A stretch of DNA of 18,231 nt, taken from the NCBI GenBank assembly GCA_027348305.1, contig DAIEPS010000016.1, positions 1 through 18,231 of the forward strand, given 5' to 3'. Under the pieces are notes generated by a model. That model made no database searches and was not told the DNA's origin. It saw only the letters and a list, made by a program, of their open reading frames with translations. Positions 11,788-18,231 of the stretch are shown here, in pieces. The stretch's first letter is position 1. Each line of letters begins with the position of its first letter. Made by a program: the position numbers and the translations under genes. Source of the DNA: Anaerolineaceae bacterium. GTDB lineage: Bacteria > Chloroflexota > Anaerolineae > Anaerolineales > Anaerolineaceae.

Positions 11788-13974
11788 ATGACCCAAAATA
11801 CCCCCGCATCGGTGCCTGCTTACCTTGATCCCACATTGGCTGTTGAACAAAGAGTCGCCGACCTGCTCTCTCGCATGACGCTCGAAGAAAAAGTCGGCCA
11901 ACTCATGCTGTGGGACGCGCGCGAAGAGGACCTTTCCTTTATCAACACCCGCCAACCCGGTTCTGTGCTGCACATCCTCGGCGACAAGATCAACCGCGCC
12001 ATGGACCTGGCGGCCAGGAACCGCCTTGGCATTCCGCTGCTGGTGGGCGAAGATGGCATTCACGGCCACTCCTTCTGGAAAGGCGCCACCATTTTTCCGA
12101 CTCAACTGGCGATGGCCGGAGCCTGGAACACTGAGATGCTCGAAAAGGTCGGACGGGTGACCGCCGAAGAAATGTGCCCCACTGGCATCCACTGGACCTT
12201 CTCACCCGTATTGTGCCTCAGCCGCGATCTGCGCTGGGGGCGCACCGGCGAAACCTTCGGTGAAGATCCATACCTAATCGGCGAATTTGCATCAGCGATG
12301 ATCCGTGGTTACCAGGGCAAGGGTCTCAACGACCCCACCGCCGTGCTGGCGACCGCCAAGCATTACGCGGGCTACTCTGAAACCCAGGGCGGACGCGACT
12401 CTTCCGAAGCCGACCTTTCGCGCCGCAAGCTGCGCAGCTACTTTTTGCCGCCCTTCAAACGCGCCGTCCAGGCCGGAGCCATGACCTTCATGACCGGCTA
12501 TCAATCCATTGAAGGGCAGCCTTCCACTGTCAACCACTGGCTGCTGGTGGAAGTGCTCAAAGATGAATGGGGCTTCAAGGGTGTGGTGGTGACCGACTGG
12601 GATAATGTCGGCAGCCTGGTCAAACAGCAGAAGATCTGCGCCAACTTTACTGAAGCGGCAATCGTGGCGCTGCGCGCCGGCAATGACATAATGATGACCA
12701 CCCCCGAGTTCTACGAAGGCGCCATTGACGCGGTCAAGACCGGCCGTCTGGCAGAAGCTGAGATCGATGCCCCCTGCGCACGCCTGTTGGCGCTGAAATT
12801 CCGCATGGGCTTGTTCGAGAATCCGCGCCGGCCTGACCTTAAACGTGCCGCGCTTGAAATCTCAAAACTTGAGCATCGCTCCGCCAACCTGGATGCTGCG
12901 CGCCAGAGTCTGATCCTGTTGCAAAACAACGGTCTGCTGCCGCTGGATGCAGCCAAACTGAAAACCATTGCCGTGGTCGGCCCCAATGCCGATGATGATA
13001 TGTCCCAATTGGGCGACTGGTGCCTGGGTTCACCCCAACATCCCGCGGAAGCCGGCAAGCAGCCGCGTGAGAAAACTACGACAGTGATCGATGGCATCCG
13101 CGCCGTGGCGCCAGCCGGAACCACCATCCTTTACGAGAAGGGCTGCTCAATCATCGATGACGACCTTTCCGGAATCCCCGCCGCTGTGTCTGCCGCCCAA
13201 AAAGCGGACGTGGTCGTGGCGGTGGTGGGCGACCATTTGAAATTTATAGGCGAGACGAACAGTACCGCCACGCTCGAACTGCAGGGTGGACAGGTCGCGC
13301 TGCTGGACGCGCTCGAAAAAACCGGCAAACCCATGGTGCTCGTGCTGGTCAATAGCAAACCGTTGGTGCTGCCGGCCTCCGCCAAACGCGCGGCGGCTAT
13401 CCTTGAGGGCTTCAACCCCGGCATGGAAGGCGGAAGCGCGATCGCCGAGGCTTTGTTTGGTCAGATCAACCCTTCTGGCAAACTGACCATCTCCATCCCC
13501 GTCCACGTGGGGCAGCAGCCGGTCTTTTACAGCCAGGTACGCGGGCAGCATGGTGACACTTACGCAGATATGACCCAGCAGCCGCTCTTCCCCTTTGGGC
13601 ACGGCCTGAGCTATACCCGCTACCGTTATTCAAATCTTCAGCTCAAAACACCGATCCTCAAACAGGGCGAGTCCGCGAAGATCAGCGTGCAGGTCGAAAA
13701 CATCGGCAGCCGCGAGGGCATTGAGATCGTGCAGGTCTACGTGACCGATGTAGTGACTTCTGCAACCTGGGTGAATAAAGCCCTCAAGGGCTTCGCGCGC
13801 ATCACTCTGGCCGCCGGGGAAAAGAAGACGGTTAACTTTGAACTGCCATTTGAAGCATTCGAGATCGTCAACGCAGAAGGCAGGAATGTGGTTGAAACGG
13901 GTGAGTTCGAAGTGTTGGTCGGCCCCTCTTCTCGAGATCAAGATCTGTTGAAAGCCGAGTTGCGGGTGGAATAA
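11788..13974 (+). CDS. GH3 beta-glucosidase (intracellular)
   Basis: A 728-residue GH3 enzyme predicted to remove terminal beta-linked glucose from oligosaccharides. The TIM-barrel domain contains RDLRWGRTGETFGEDPYL (146-163), KHYAGYSETQGGRD (191-204) and the nucleophile Asp270 in TDW, the form usual in beta-glucosidases and unlike the SDC of the GH3 gene at 4692. The second domain includes GETNSTATLELQGGQ, likely near the acid/base residue, and FNPGMEGGSAIAEALFGQINPSGKL. A fibronectin-III-like domain ends the protein (VQVYVTDV onward). There is no signal peptide. The start is set by AGGAG 6 bases before the ATG at 11788; an upstream in-frame ATG at 11725 lies in the promoter. Coding GC is very high (41 of 60 in 12421-12480). 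An MFS transporter gene follows after 37 bases. Beta-xylosidase side activity is possible. Confidence 0.9.
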   Translation: MTQNTPASVPAYLDPTLAVEQRVADLLSRMTLEEKVGQLMLWDAREEDLSFINTRQPGSVLHILGDKINRAMDLAARNRLGIPLLVGEDGIHGHSFWKGATIFPTQLAMAGAWNTEMLEKVGRVTAEEMCPTGIHWTFSPVLCLSRDLRWGRTGETFGEDPYLIGEFASAMIRGYQGKGLNDPTAVLATAKHYAGYSETQGGRDSSEADLSRRKLRSYFLPPFKRAVQAGAMTFMTGYQSIEGQPSTVNHWLLVEVLKDEWGFKGVVVTDWDNVGSLVKQQKICANFTEAAIVALRAGNDIMMTTPEFYEGAIDAVKTGRLAEAEIDAPCARLLALKFRMGLFENPRRPDLKRAALEISKLEHRSANLDAARQSLILLQNNGLLPLDAAKLKTIAVVGPNADDDMSQLGDWCLGSPQHPAEAGKQPREKTTTVIDGIRAVAPAGTTILYEKGCSIIDDDLSGIPAAVSAAQKADVVVAVVGDHLKFIGETNSTATLELQGGQVALLDALEKTGKPMVLVLVNSKPLVLPASAKRAAAILEGFNPGMEGGSAIAEALFGQINPSGKLTISIPVHVGQQPVFYSQVRGQHGDTYADMTQQPLFPFGHGLSYTRYRYSNLQLKTPILKQGESAKISVQVENIGSREGIEIVQVYVTDVVTSATWVNKALKGFARITLAAGEKKTVNFELPFEAFEIVNAEGRNVVETGEFEVLVGPSSRDQDLLKAELRVE

Positions 13975-14011
13975 GCATCTCTTCTGCCTGTTTTTTTGAA
14001 CTGGACAATTT

Positions 14012-15283
14012 ATGAGCTTCTTTAAAAATCATCCCCTTTTTCAAACGCTGCGGGAACTAAAAGGGAATCCTCGCATTACTGTGCTTACGGAACCGATGTT
14101 CGGCGTTCCGTATAATTTGTTTGCTCCCTTCCTTTCGGTTTACATGCTAGCCCTGGGGGTGACGGATCAGCAAATTGGCACAATTGCCAGTGTGGGATTG
14201 GTACTGCAGATCTTCAGCGCTTTTCTCAGCGGTGCTATCACGGATAAATTCGGACGCCGTTTCACCTTGTTTTTCATGGATTTGATCTCCTGGGGCATTC
14301 CCTGTCTGATCTGGGCAGTGGCCCAAAATGAAACCTACTTCTTGATCGCGGCTGCCTTAAACAGCCTTTTCCGCATCGCACACACAGCCTGGACTTGTCT
14401 GTTGGTGGAAGACGCCGAAGAACGCCACATTGTCCACATGTGGACCTGGGTGATGATCTTTGCAGTGTGTTCAGCTTTCTTTACGCCTCTCGGTGGCCTA
14501 CTGGTGCAGCACTTTGGCTTGATCCCTGCCATGCGTGGAATTTATATTTTCGGTTCTTTGATGATCTCTGCCAAAGCCATTGTTCTTTACATTTTCTCGC
14601 GCGAAACCGTTCGGGGAGTGCAGCGAATGGAAGAGACCAAACATCGCTCATTGCTCAGCTTGTTGGGCGAGTACAAGGATGTGATCGGCCAGGTCTTTAA
14701 ATCCAAGGCGATCATGGGTGCTTTGTCTTTGATGGTGATCACCAATATTTATTCCACGGTAAGCGGCAGTTTTTGGGGCGTCTTGTTTACCAGCAAACTG
14801 GGATTTGCCAGTTCACAAATTTCAATATATGTCATGTTGCGATCAATCATCACCACCGCGGGATTCTTTCTGATCGGTCCGCGGCTGAGAAGCATTCACC
14901 ATTTCAGATTGCCAATGTGGATCGGGTTTGCAGGTTATTTTGTCAGTCAGGCGCTGCTGGTGTTCATGCCGGCACATTCAATTCCCTTGTTAGTGCTCAG
15001 TGTTGTGCTTGAAGGTGCAGCAGCCTCGCTCGTCAGCCCGATGACCGAATCTTTGCTGGCTGTAGCCCTCGAAACCAAGGAACGCGCGCGCATCAGCGCC
15101 ATGGTTTATGTGACTCTGATGCTGTTTATATCTCCCTTTGGTTGGATAGCCGGTCAGCTTTCAGCGATAAACCGCACGCTGCCCTTTGTACTTAACATGG
15201 CCTTGTTTGTGATAGGTGCCTTTTTGGTGTGGGTGATCAACCGCAAACCCAATAAAGTGCAACCCCAGGCCAATTTGGGCTAA
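14012..15283 (+). CDS. MFS transporter, probable sugar or glycoside permease
   Basis: A 423-residue membrane protein with about twelve hydrophobic segments and the MFS motif A loop between helices 2 and 3 (GAITDKFGRRFTLFF, near residue 74). A second, weaker loop motif of the family lies around LRSIHHFRLP. The ribosome site is weak (CTGGA 7 bases before the ATG), which fits translational coupling to the GH3 gene 37 bases upstream. Co-transcription with a beta-glucosidase suggests import of a beta-glucoside or export of a product, but the sequence does not fix the substrate. Its TAA overlaps the stop of the convergent epimerase gene by 4 bases. Confidence 0.85.
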   Translation: MSFFKNHPLFQTLRELKGNPRITVLTEPMFGVPYNLFAPFLSVYMLALGVTDQQIGTIASVGLVLQIFSAFLSGAITDKFGRRFTLFFMDLISWGIPCLIWAVAQNETYFLIAAALNSLFRIAHTAWTCLLVEDAEERHIVHMWTWVMIFAVCSAFFTPLGGLLVQHFGLIPAMRGIYIFGSLMISAKAIVLYIFSRETVRGVQRMEETKHRSLLSLLGEYKDVIGQVFKSKAIMGALSLMVITNIYSTVSGSFWGVLFTSKLGFASSQISIYVMLRSIITTAGFFLIGPRLRSIHHFRLPMWIGFAGYFVSQALLVFMPAHSIPLLVLSVVLEGAAASLVSPMTESLLAVALETKERARISAMVYVTLMLFISPFGWIAGQLSAINRTLPFVLNMALFVIGAFLVWVINRKPNKVQPQANLG

Positions 15284-15291
15284 CCGCCCAA
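15275..15291. repeat. small hairpin across two overlapping stop codons
   Basis: TTGGGC (15275-15280), TAACC, then GCCCAA (15286-15291) form a 6-bp stem. Its loop holds most of the TAA of the plus-strand gene and the TAG of the minus-strand gene. No T run follows on either strand, so terminator function is doubtful. Confidence 0.4.
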
Positions 15292-16482
15292 CCGCCGGAT
15301 CATTTCATAGCACATCCTGGCATGGTGGTACGGACACTCCCAGGGCGACACTTTGTAATGCTCGAAATAGGGTGAACCGTTTTCGCGCAGTAGTTTGAAC
15401 CAATCGCCGTCTTTGTGATCCACGAAATGATCCTGGATGTAGGTCCATACTCTGGTCGACGCTTGCAGGAAGTGTTCTTTCTTTGAAATTTCGAAAGCAT
15501 TGTAGAAACCTACCACGGCTTCAGCATGCGCCCACCAGTGCCGGTCGGTGACCTTGTGTCCGCCGGGACCGGCTTCGTAGAGGATGCTGCTGTCAGGTTG
15601 AAGCGATTGTTCATAAACAACCTGTGCCATCTTCACTGCATTGGATTTGGCTTGATCGATGAGAGCCGGTTGACCTGAAGCTTCGGCAGCCTCAAGCAGC
15701 AGCCAACTGGTTTCAATATCGTGACCGTAAGATATGTTTTCAGAAAGCGAACGCCATTGATCATCGAAGAACAGGCGCTGGTGGCCGCTTACAGGATCAA
15801 TGATGGTGTTGGAGAAGAGAGCGATCAAGTTTTTGAAGCGGCTGGTCAGCTTATCGTCCTGCCAGATGCCGTGCAAAGCGGTGAAGGCTTCAAGCAGATG
15901 CAGCATGGTATTCATGGATTTGGAGGAGTTGAGGTCAATCGTACTCAGGCGCATGTCCTCCAGGCGGCTCCAGTCGCGGGCGCGGCATTCGATGTTGCCG
16001 CCAAACTGCGGATCGTAGGTGTGCCGGTCGATTAGTTCGAACAGGCGTTTTGCCAGTTGCAGCGCCTGGGGATCATGGGTGACCTGGAAATAGGCGCTCA
16101 ATCCGTAGATGGAAAACGCTTGCGCGTAGACGTGTTTGCGGTCGTTCACCGGGTTCCCCGCCGCATCCACGGACCAAAAGATGCCTTCATGTTTGGGGTC
16201 CCAAAAACGTTGGGTCAGAGCCTGCATGGCCCATTTGGCGGTGGAAAGGTAAGCCTCATCCTGATAGAGGCGTGCGGCGGTTGAAAATGTCCACAAGATG
16301 CGGCTGTTGAGCACCGCGCTGCGTTCCACCTCGTTATGGATCCGGTTGTCGTTCGTCAGCGCGCCGTAGAATCCGCCGTTTCGGCGATCAATAGTTTTGT
16401 CCATCCAGTAGGGCAGGATGTTAATGCGTAATTCAGCTTCAAATTGGTGTTTCAATTTTTCTTTTGTATCAGTCGGCTGCAT
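15280..16482 (-). CDS. cellobiose 2-epimerase (AGE family)
   Basis: A 400-residue (alpha/alpha)6-barrel epimerase of the N-acylglucosamine 2-epimerase superfamily. It is predicted to convert the reducing-end glucose of cellobiose or related beta-1,4-disaccharides to mannose, and possibly to act on mannobiose. Family signatures are LPYWMDKTIDRRNGGFYGAL (23-42), SRILWTFSTAARLY (60-73), YGHDIETSWLLLEAAEA (252-268), DRHWWAHAEAVVGFYNAF (313-330) and CPYHHARMCYEMI (383-395). These carry the three conserved His residues, seen here as His195, His254 and His386. The length and WECPYH ending favour cellobiose 2-epimerase over GlcNAc 2-epimerase. The start at 16482 has AGGAG 5 bases upstream. It lies between two MFS transporters, divergent from the second. 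No mannosylglucose phosphorylase, its usual metabolic partner, is in the window. Confidence 0.9.
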   Translation of the reverse strand: MQPTDTKEKLKHQFEAELRINILPYWMDKTIDRRNGGFYGALTNDNRIHNEVERSAVLNSRILWTFSTAARLYQDEAYLSTAKWAMQALTQRFWDPKHEGIFWSVDAAGNPVNDRKHVYAQAFSIYGLSAYFQVTHDPQALQLAKRLFELIDRHTYDPQFGGNIECRARDWSRLEDMRLSTIDLNSSKSMNTMLHLLEAFTALHGIWQDDKLTSRFKNLIALFSNTIIDPVSGHQRLFFDDQWRSLSENISYGHDIETSWLLLEAAEASGQPALIDQAKSNAVKMAQVVYEQSLQPDSSILYEAGPGGHKVTDRHWWAHAEAVVGFYNAFEISKKEHFLQASTRVWTYIQDHFVDHKDGDWFKLLRENGSPYFEHYKVSPWECPYHHARMCYEMIRRLGG

Positions 16483-16508
16483 GTTTTCTCCTGCCGTTTC
16501 GTGGATGG

Positions 16509-16538
16509 AATAGACTAATTGTAAATTAGAGTGGTCAA
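16509..16538 (-). promoter_or_regulatory. candidate promoter of the epimerase gene
   Basis: On the minus strand TTGACC (16533-16538) is followed after 18 bases by TCTATT (16509-16514). These match 5 of 6 and 4 of 6 consensus bases. The start codon is 27 bases further on. Confidence 0.4.
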
Positions 16539-16550
16539 ATTGGATGGTAA

Positions 16551-16556
16551 TATAAT
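16551..16556 (+). promoter_or_regulatory. candidate -10 box of the second MFS gene
   Basis: A perfect TATAAT lies 38 bases before the ATG at 16595. No good -35 hexamer is seen at 16-18 bases, so the promoter is only half supported. The intergenic space of 112 bases otherwise holds nothing striking. Confidence 0.4.
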
Positions 16557-16594
16557 CTTGCAATTCTGGTTTTGTGACTTAAGGATTTTTTGCA

Positions 16595-17812
16595 ATGAAT
16601 AGATCAGACAAGGTGCTTTCTCTTCAAATTGCCGGTCTGCAGGGCTTTTATTGGATGATCTTTTGTCCGATTGCCAGTTTTGCATCGGTTTACCTTCTGT
16701 CAAAGGATTTTTCCAACCAGAAGATCGGCTGGGTGATGGCCATCAGCAGCATCCTGGCCATCGGCTTGCAGCCGGCCCTGGGCGCCCTGATCGACAGGTT
16801 TGAAAAACTGACGCTAAAGGGCGTGTTATGTGCAATGTCTTTATTATGCGTGGCTTTTCTTGCCGGGATAATCTTCCTCAATGCTGGTCTGGTCTGGATG
16901 GCTGTCTTTTACGTTGGAATAGTTGCTCTGTTGTATACGATGCAGCCGCTGGTGAGTGCGCTAACCTTTGAATACATCAATGCCGGTCATAATGTCAGTT
17001 TTAGCGTGACCCGTGCCAGTGGTTCGATCTGTTTTGCAGTGCTTTCCACCTTGTTGGGAATTTGGGTTAACCGTTATTCCACAAGCATTTTACCGATCAT
17101 CTGCCTGATCTTGTTCGCGGGCTATATCTTGCTCATCCTTACGTTTCCCAAGGTGAAACGCAGTGAGAACCAGACCTATCAAATGGAAAATTTTGTTCCT
17201 GAAACTGATGATAAAGTAGGGTTTCTTCGCCGCTACGACCGCTTTATCCCCTTTCTGATCGGGGCAGCGTTTATTTTTATGTTCCATACCATCATAAACA
17301 ATTTTCTCGCGCAAATCCTCAGGCCGTTGGGCGGTACGGATGGCGATTTGGGTGTTTCACTGACGGTTGCAGCGGTGGCGGAACTGCCGGCTTTCCTCGG
17401 ATTCAGTTTTCTCGTCTCAAAGATCAATACGCGCTCCTTGATGAAGATCGCAGGTTTTATCTATGGCTTGCGCAGCATTATTTTCTTGTTTGCTACTTCG
17501 GTTTGGATGATCAACGTGGGGCAGGCCTTTCAAGGGTTGACTTTTGCCGTATTCATCCCCGCATCGGTGTATTACATTAACGAGATCATGCGTGAAAAAG
17601 ACAGGGTGAAAGGCCAGACTTTTGTCACTGCCATGGGCACACTTGGAGGTTTCTTCGGCAACGTCATCGGCGGCCGCCTGCTGGATACTTCGGGTGTCTT
17701 TGGCATGCTGTTGTTCGGACTGGTCGGCGCCATGATCGGTGCGGCGCTGCTATTCTATGCCATTCGTAAACCGAAGGTGAAAACACCGCTGTTGGTTGAA
17801 AACGCCGGGTAA
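16595..17812 (+). CDS. MFS transporter, oligosaccharide/nucleoside symporter-like
   Basis: A 405-residue membrane protein with about twelve hydrophobic segments. Its N-terminus, LQGFYWMIFCPIASFASVYL followed by SNQKIGWVMAISSILAIGLQPALGALIDRF, resembles the MFS group related to LacY and NupG. The mid-protein stretch GGTDGDLGVSLTVAAVAELP is also characteristic of this group, with the GG-x-D-x-x-LG and ELP features before helix 8. AAGGA 9 bases before the ATG supports the start. It is divergent from the cellobiose 2-epimerase gene and convergent with a GH39 gene, so a proton-coupled importer of beta-linked disaccharides is likely. The precise sugar is inference. It differs clearly in sequence from the MFS gene at 14012. 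Confidence 0.85.
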   Translation: MNRSDKVLSLQIAGLQGFYWMIFCPIASFASVYLLSKDFSNQKIGWVMAISSILAIGLQPALGALIDRFEKLTLKGVLCAMSLLCVAFLAGIIFLNAGLVWMAVFYVGIVALLYTMQPLVSALTFEYINAGHNVSFSVTRASGSICFAVLSTLLGIWVNRYSTSILPIICLILFAGYILLILTFPKVKRSENQTYQMENFVPETDDKVGFLRRYDRFIPFLIGAAFIFMFHTIINNFLAQILRPLGGTDGDLGVSLTVAAVAELPAFLGFSFLVSKINTRSLMKIAGFIYGLRSIIFLFATSVWMINVGQAFQGLTFAVFIPASVYYINEIMREKDRVKGQTFVTAMGTLGGFFGNVIGGRLLDTSGVFGMLLFGLVGAMIGAALLFYAIRKPKVKTPLLVENAG

Positions 17813-17833
17813 AACACAAATATATCTATCGTG

Positions 17834-17855
17834 GGGGCAATTCGTGAATTGCCCC
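17834..17855. terminator. palindrome between convergent genes, probable terminator
   Basis: GGGGCAATTC (17834-17843) and GAATTGCCCC (17846-17855) form a perfect 10-bp inverted repeat with a tight centre. It lies 21 bases after the MFS stop and 6 before the GH39 stop, so it can serve both strands. The following T tract is short (TTCTACTT on the plus strand). Its form resembles GGGGCRATTC-type palindromes dispersed in many bacterial genomes. Confidence 0.6.
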
Positions 17856-17861
17856 TTCTAC

Positions 17862-18231
17862 TTAATCCTTGATCTTGATCTCAACAATTCCATGTTCCGG
17901 AATTGAGAACTTCAAGAGTCCGATGCCATCTTCGGTCTGCAACTTGAATGGCTTTGTTTTCAATTGAGATGCTTTTCCGATCTGTTCAAGTTGCTGCCTG
18001 TCGGGGTATGCTGGGCTGCCCAGGTCCATCCACTTTTGTTTGGGGTTGACATGTTCATTATCGATTCTGGTGATGGAGGCGGTCGAATATGCAGAGGCAC
18101 CATCCAACCTAATGACCACTTCCTCCGCGTGAATATCCGAACCGGGGATGTCGTGATTGTAAACTAACAAAGTCACTTCTGAAGTCTTTTTCACAACCAG
18201 CATTTCGACAGTCGAGTTTACTCCACCTTCA
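17862..18231 (-). CDS. GH39 beta-xylosidase-like protein, C-terminal fragment (5' end outside window)
   Basis: The frame is open from the right edge to the TAA at 17862-17864, giving 122 visible residues. It begins with a beta-sandwich strand pattern (VEMLVVKKTSEVTLLVYNHD). It contains the stretch TRIDNEHVNPKQKWMDLGSP followed by AYPDRQQLEQIGKASQL, which matches the conserved end of GH39 beta-xylosidases (Asn-rich turn, Trp, M/L-GSP, YP, then a helix with xSxL). The last 35 or so residues form the closing beta strands. The catalytic barrel and its Glu pair lie beyond the window, so activity is inferred from family resemblance alone; alpha-L-iduronidase-like or other GH39 activities cannot be excluded. 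It would add a second, structurally unrelated xylosidase to the locus. Confidence 0.72.
   Translation of the reverse strand, partial: EGGVNSTVEMLVVKKTSEVTLLVYNHDIPGSDIHAEEVVIRLDGASAYSTASITRIDNEHVNPKQKWMDLGSPAYPDRQQLEQIGKASQLKTKPFKLQTEDGIGLLKFSIPEHGIVEIKIKD

Noticed and set aside
11544..11789. An 82-residue N-terminal extension of the LacI-family protein
   Set aside because: It would run through the lacI promoter and operator array, and the helix-turn-helix begins right after the ATG at 11543 as is usual in the family.
1..18231. Mobile elements, tRNA or rRNA genes
   Set aside because: No transposase or integrase motifs, no cloverleaf-like sequence and no rRNA landmarks were seen on either strand. 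This was read by eye, so a diverged small RNA gene could be missed.

Overview
The window looks like a plant-polysaccharide utilisation locus from a bacterium of the Chloroflexota, most likely class Anaerolineae. The strongest clue is the sugar-binding lipoprotein at 8982-10328, whose lipobox is followed by a long Ala-Thr-Glu-Pro linker, a habit common in that phylum. The gene set fits a saccharolytic anaerobe: glycoside hydrolases without signal peptides, a CUT1-type ABC importer without its own ATPase, and isomerase-pathway xylose genes. The taxonomic call is inference. There are no tRNA, rRNA, CRISPR or transposase genes, and no gene-free gap above 300 bases (the largest is 11544-11787).

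Left edge (1-1961): the C-terminal end of a GH3 beta-glycosidase and an alpha/beta hydrolase run rightward. They meet a leftward FMN/F420-type split-barrel protein, and the two stop codons overlap by 4 bases. A strong hairpin terminator at 1932-1961 separates this part from the next.

Core (1984-10328, all minus strand, read right to left): solute-binding protein, two permeases, GH3 beta-xylosidase, xylose isomerase (xylA) and xylulokinase (xylB). This is a complete route from imported xylo-oligosaccharide to D-xylulose 5-phosphate. The leader regions are unusually structured. The binding-protein leader has a strong ribosome site, a 9-codon reading frame and two hairpins. The beta-xylosidase leader has a perfect 10-bp inverted repeat that would bury its ribosome site, an alternative hairpin using the same arm, and a 13-residue upstream reading frame ending on the start codon. 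A perfect FNR-type palindrome lies just upstream.

Control region (10530-11787): a LacI-family repressor gene is divergent from a GH3 beta-glucosidase gene. The 244-bp space between them holds a good lacI promoter overlapped by three contiguous 12-bp operator-like units, a pair of GAGCC-N7-GGCTG palindromes 22 bp apart, and a TATAAT box followed by a LacI-type 14-bp palindrome.

Right part (11788-18231): GH3 beta-glucosidase, an MFS transporter, a cellobiose 2-epimerase (minus strand), a second MFS transporter of the oligosaccharide-symporter type, and the C-terminal end of a GH39 beta-xylosidase entering from the right edge. This half appears to take up and process beta-linked gluco- or manno-disaccharides and more xylosides in the cytoplasm. 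The most novel material is regulatory: the leader switch before the beta-xylosidase gene, the leader of the binding-protein gene, and the tandem operator array.
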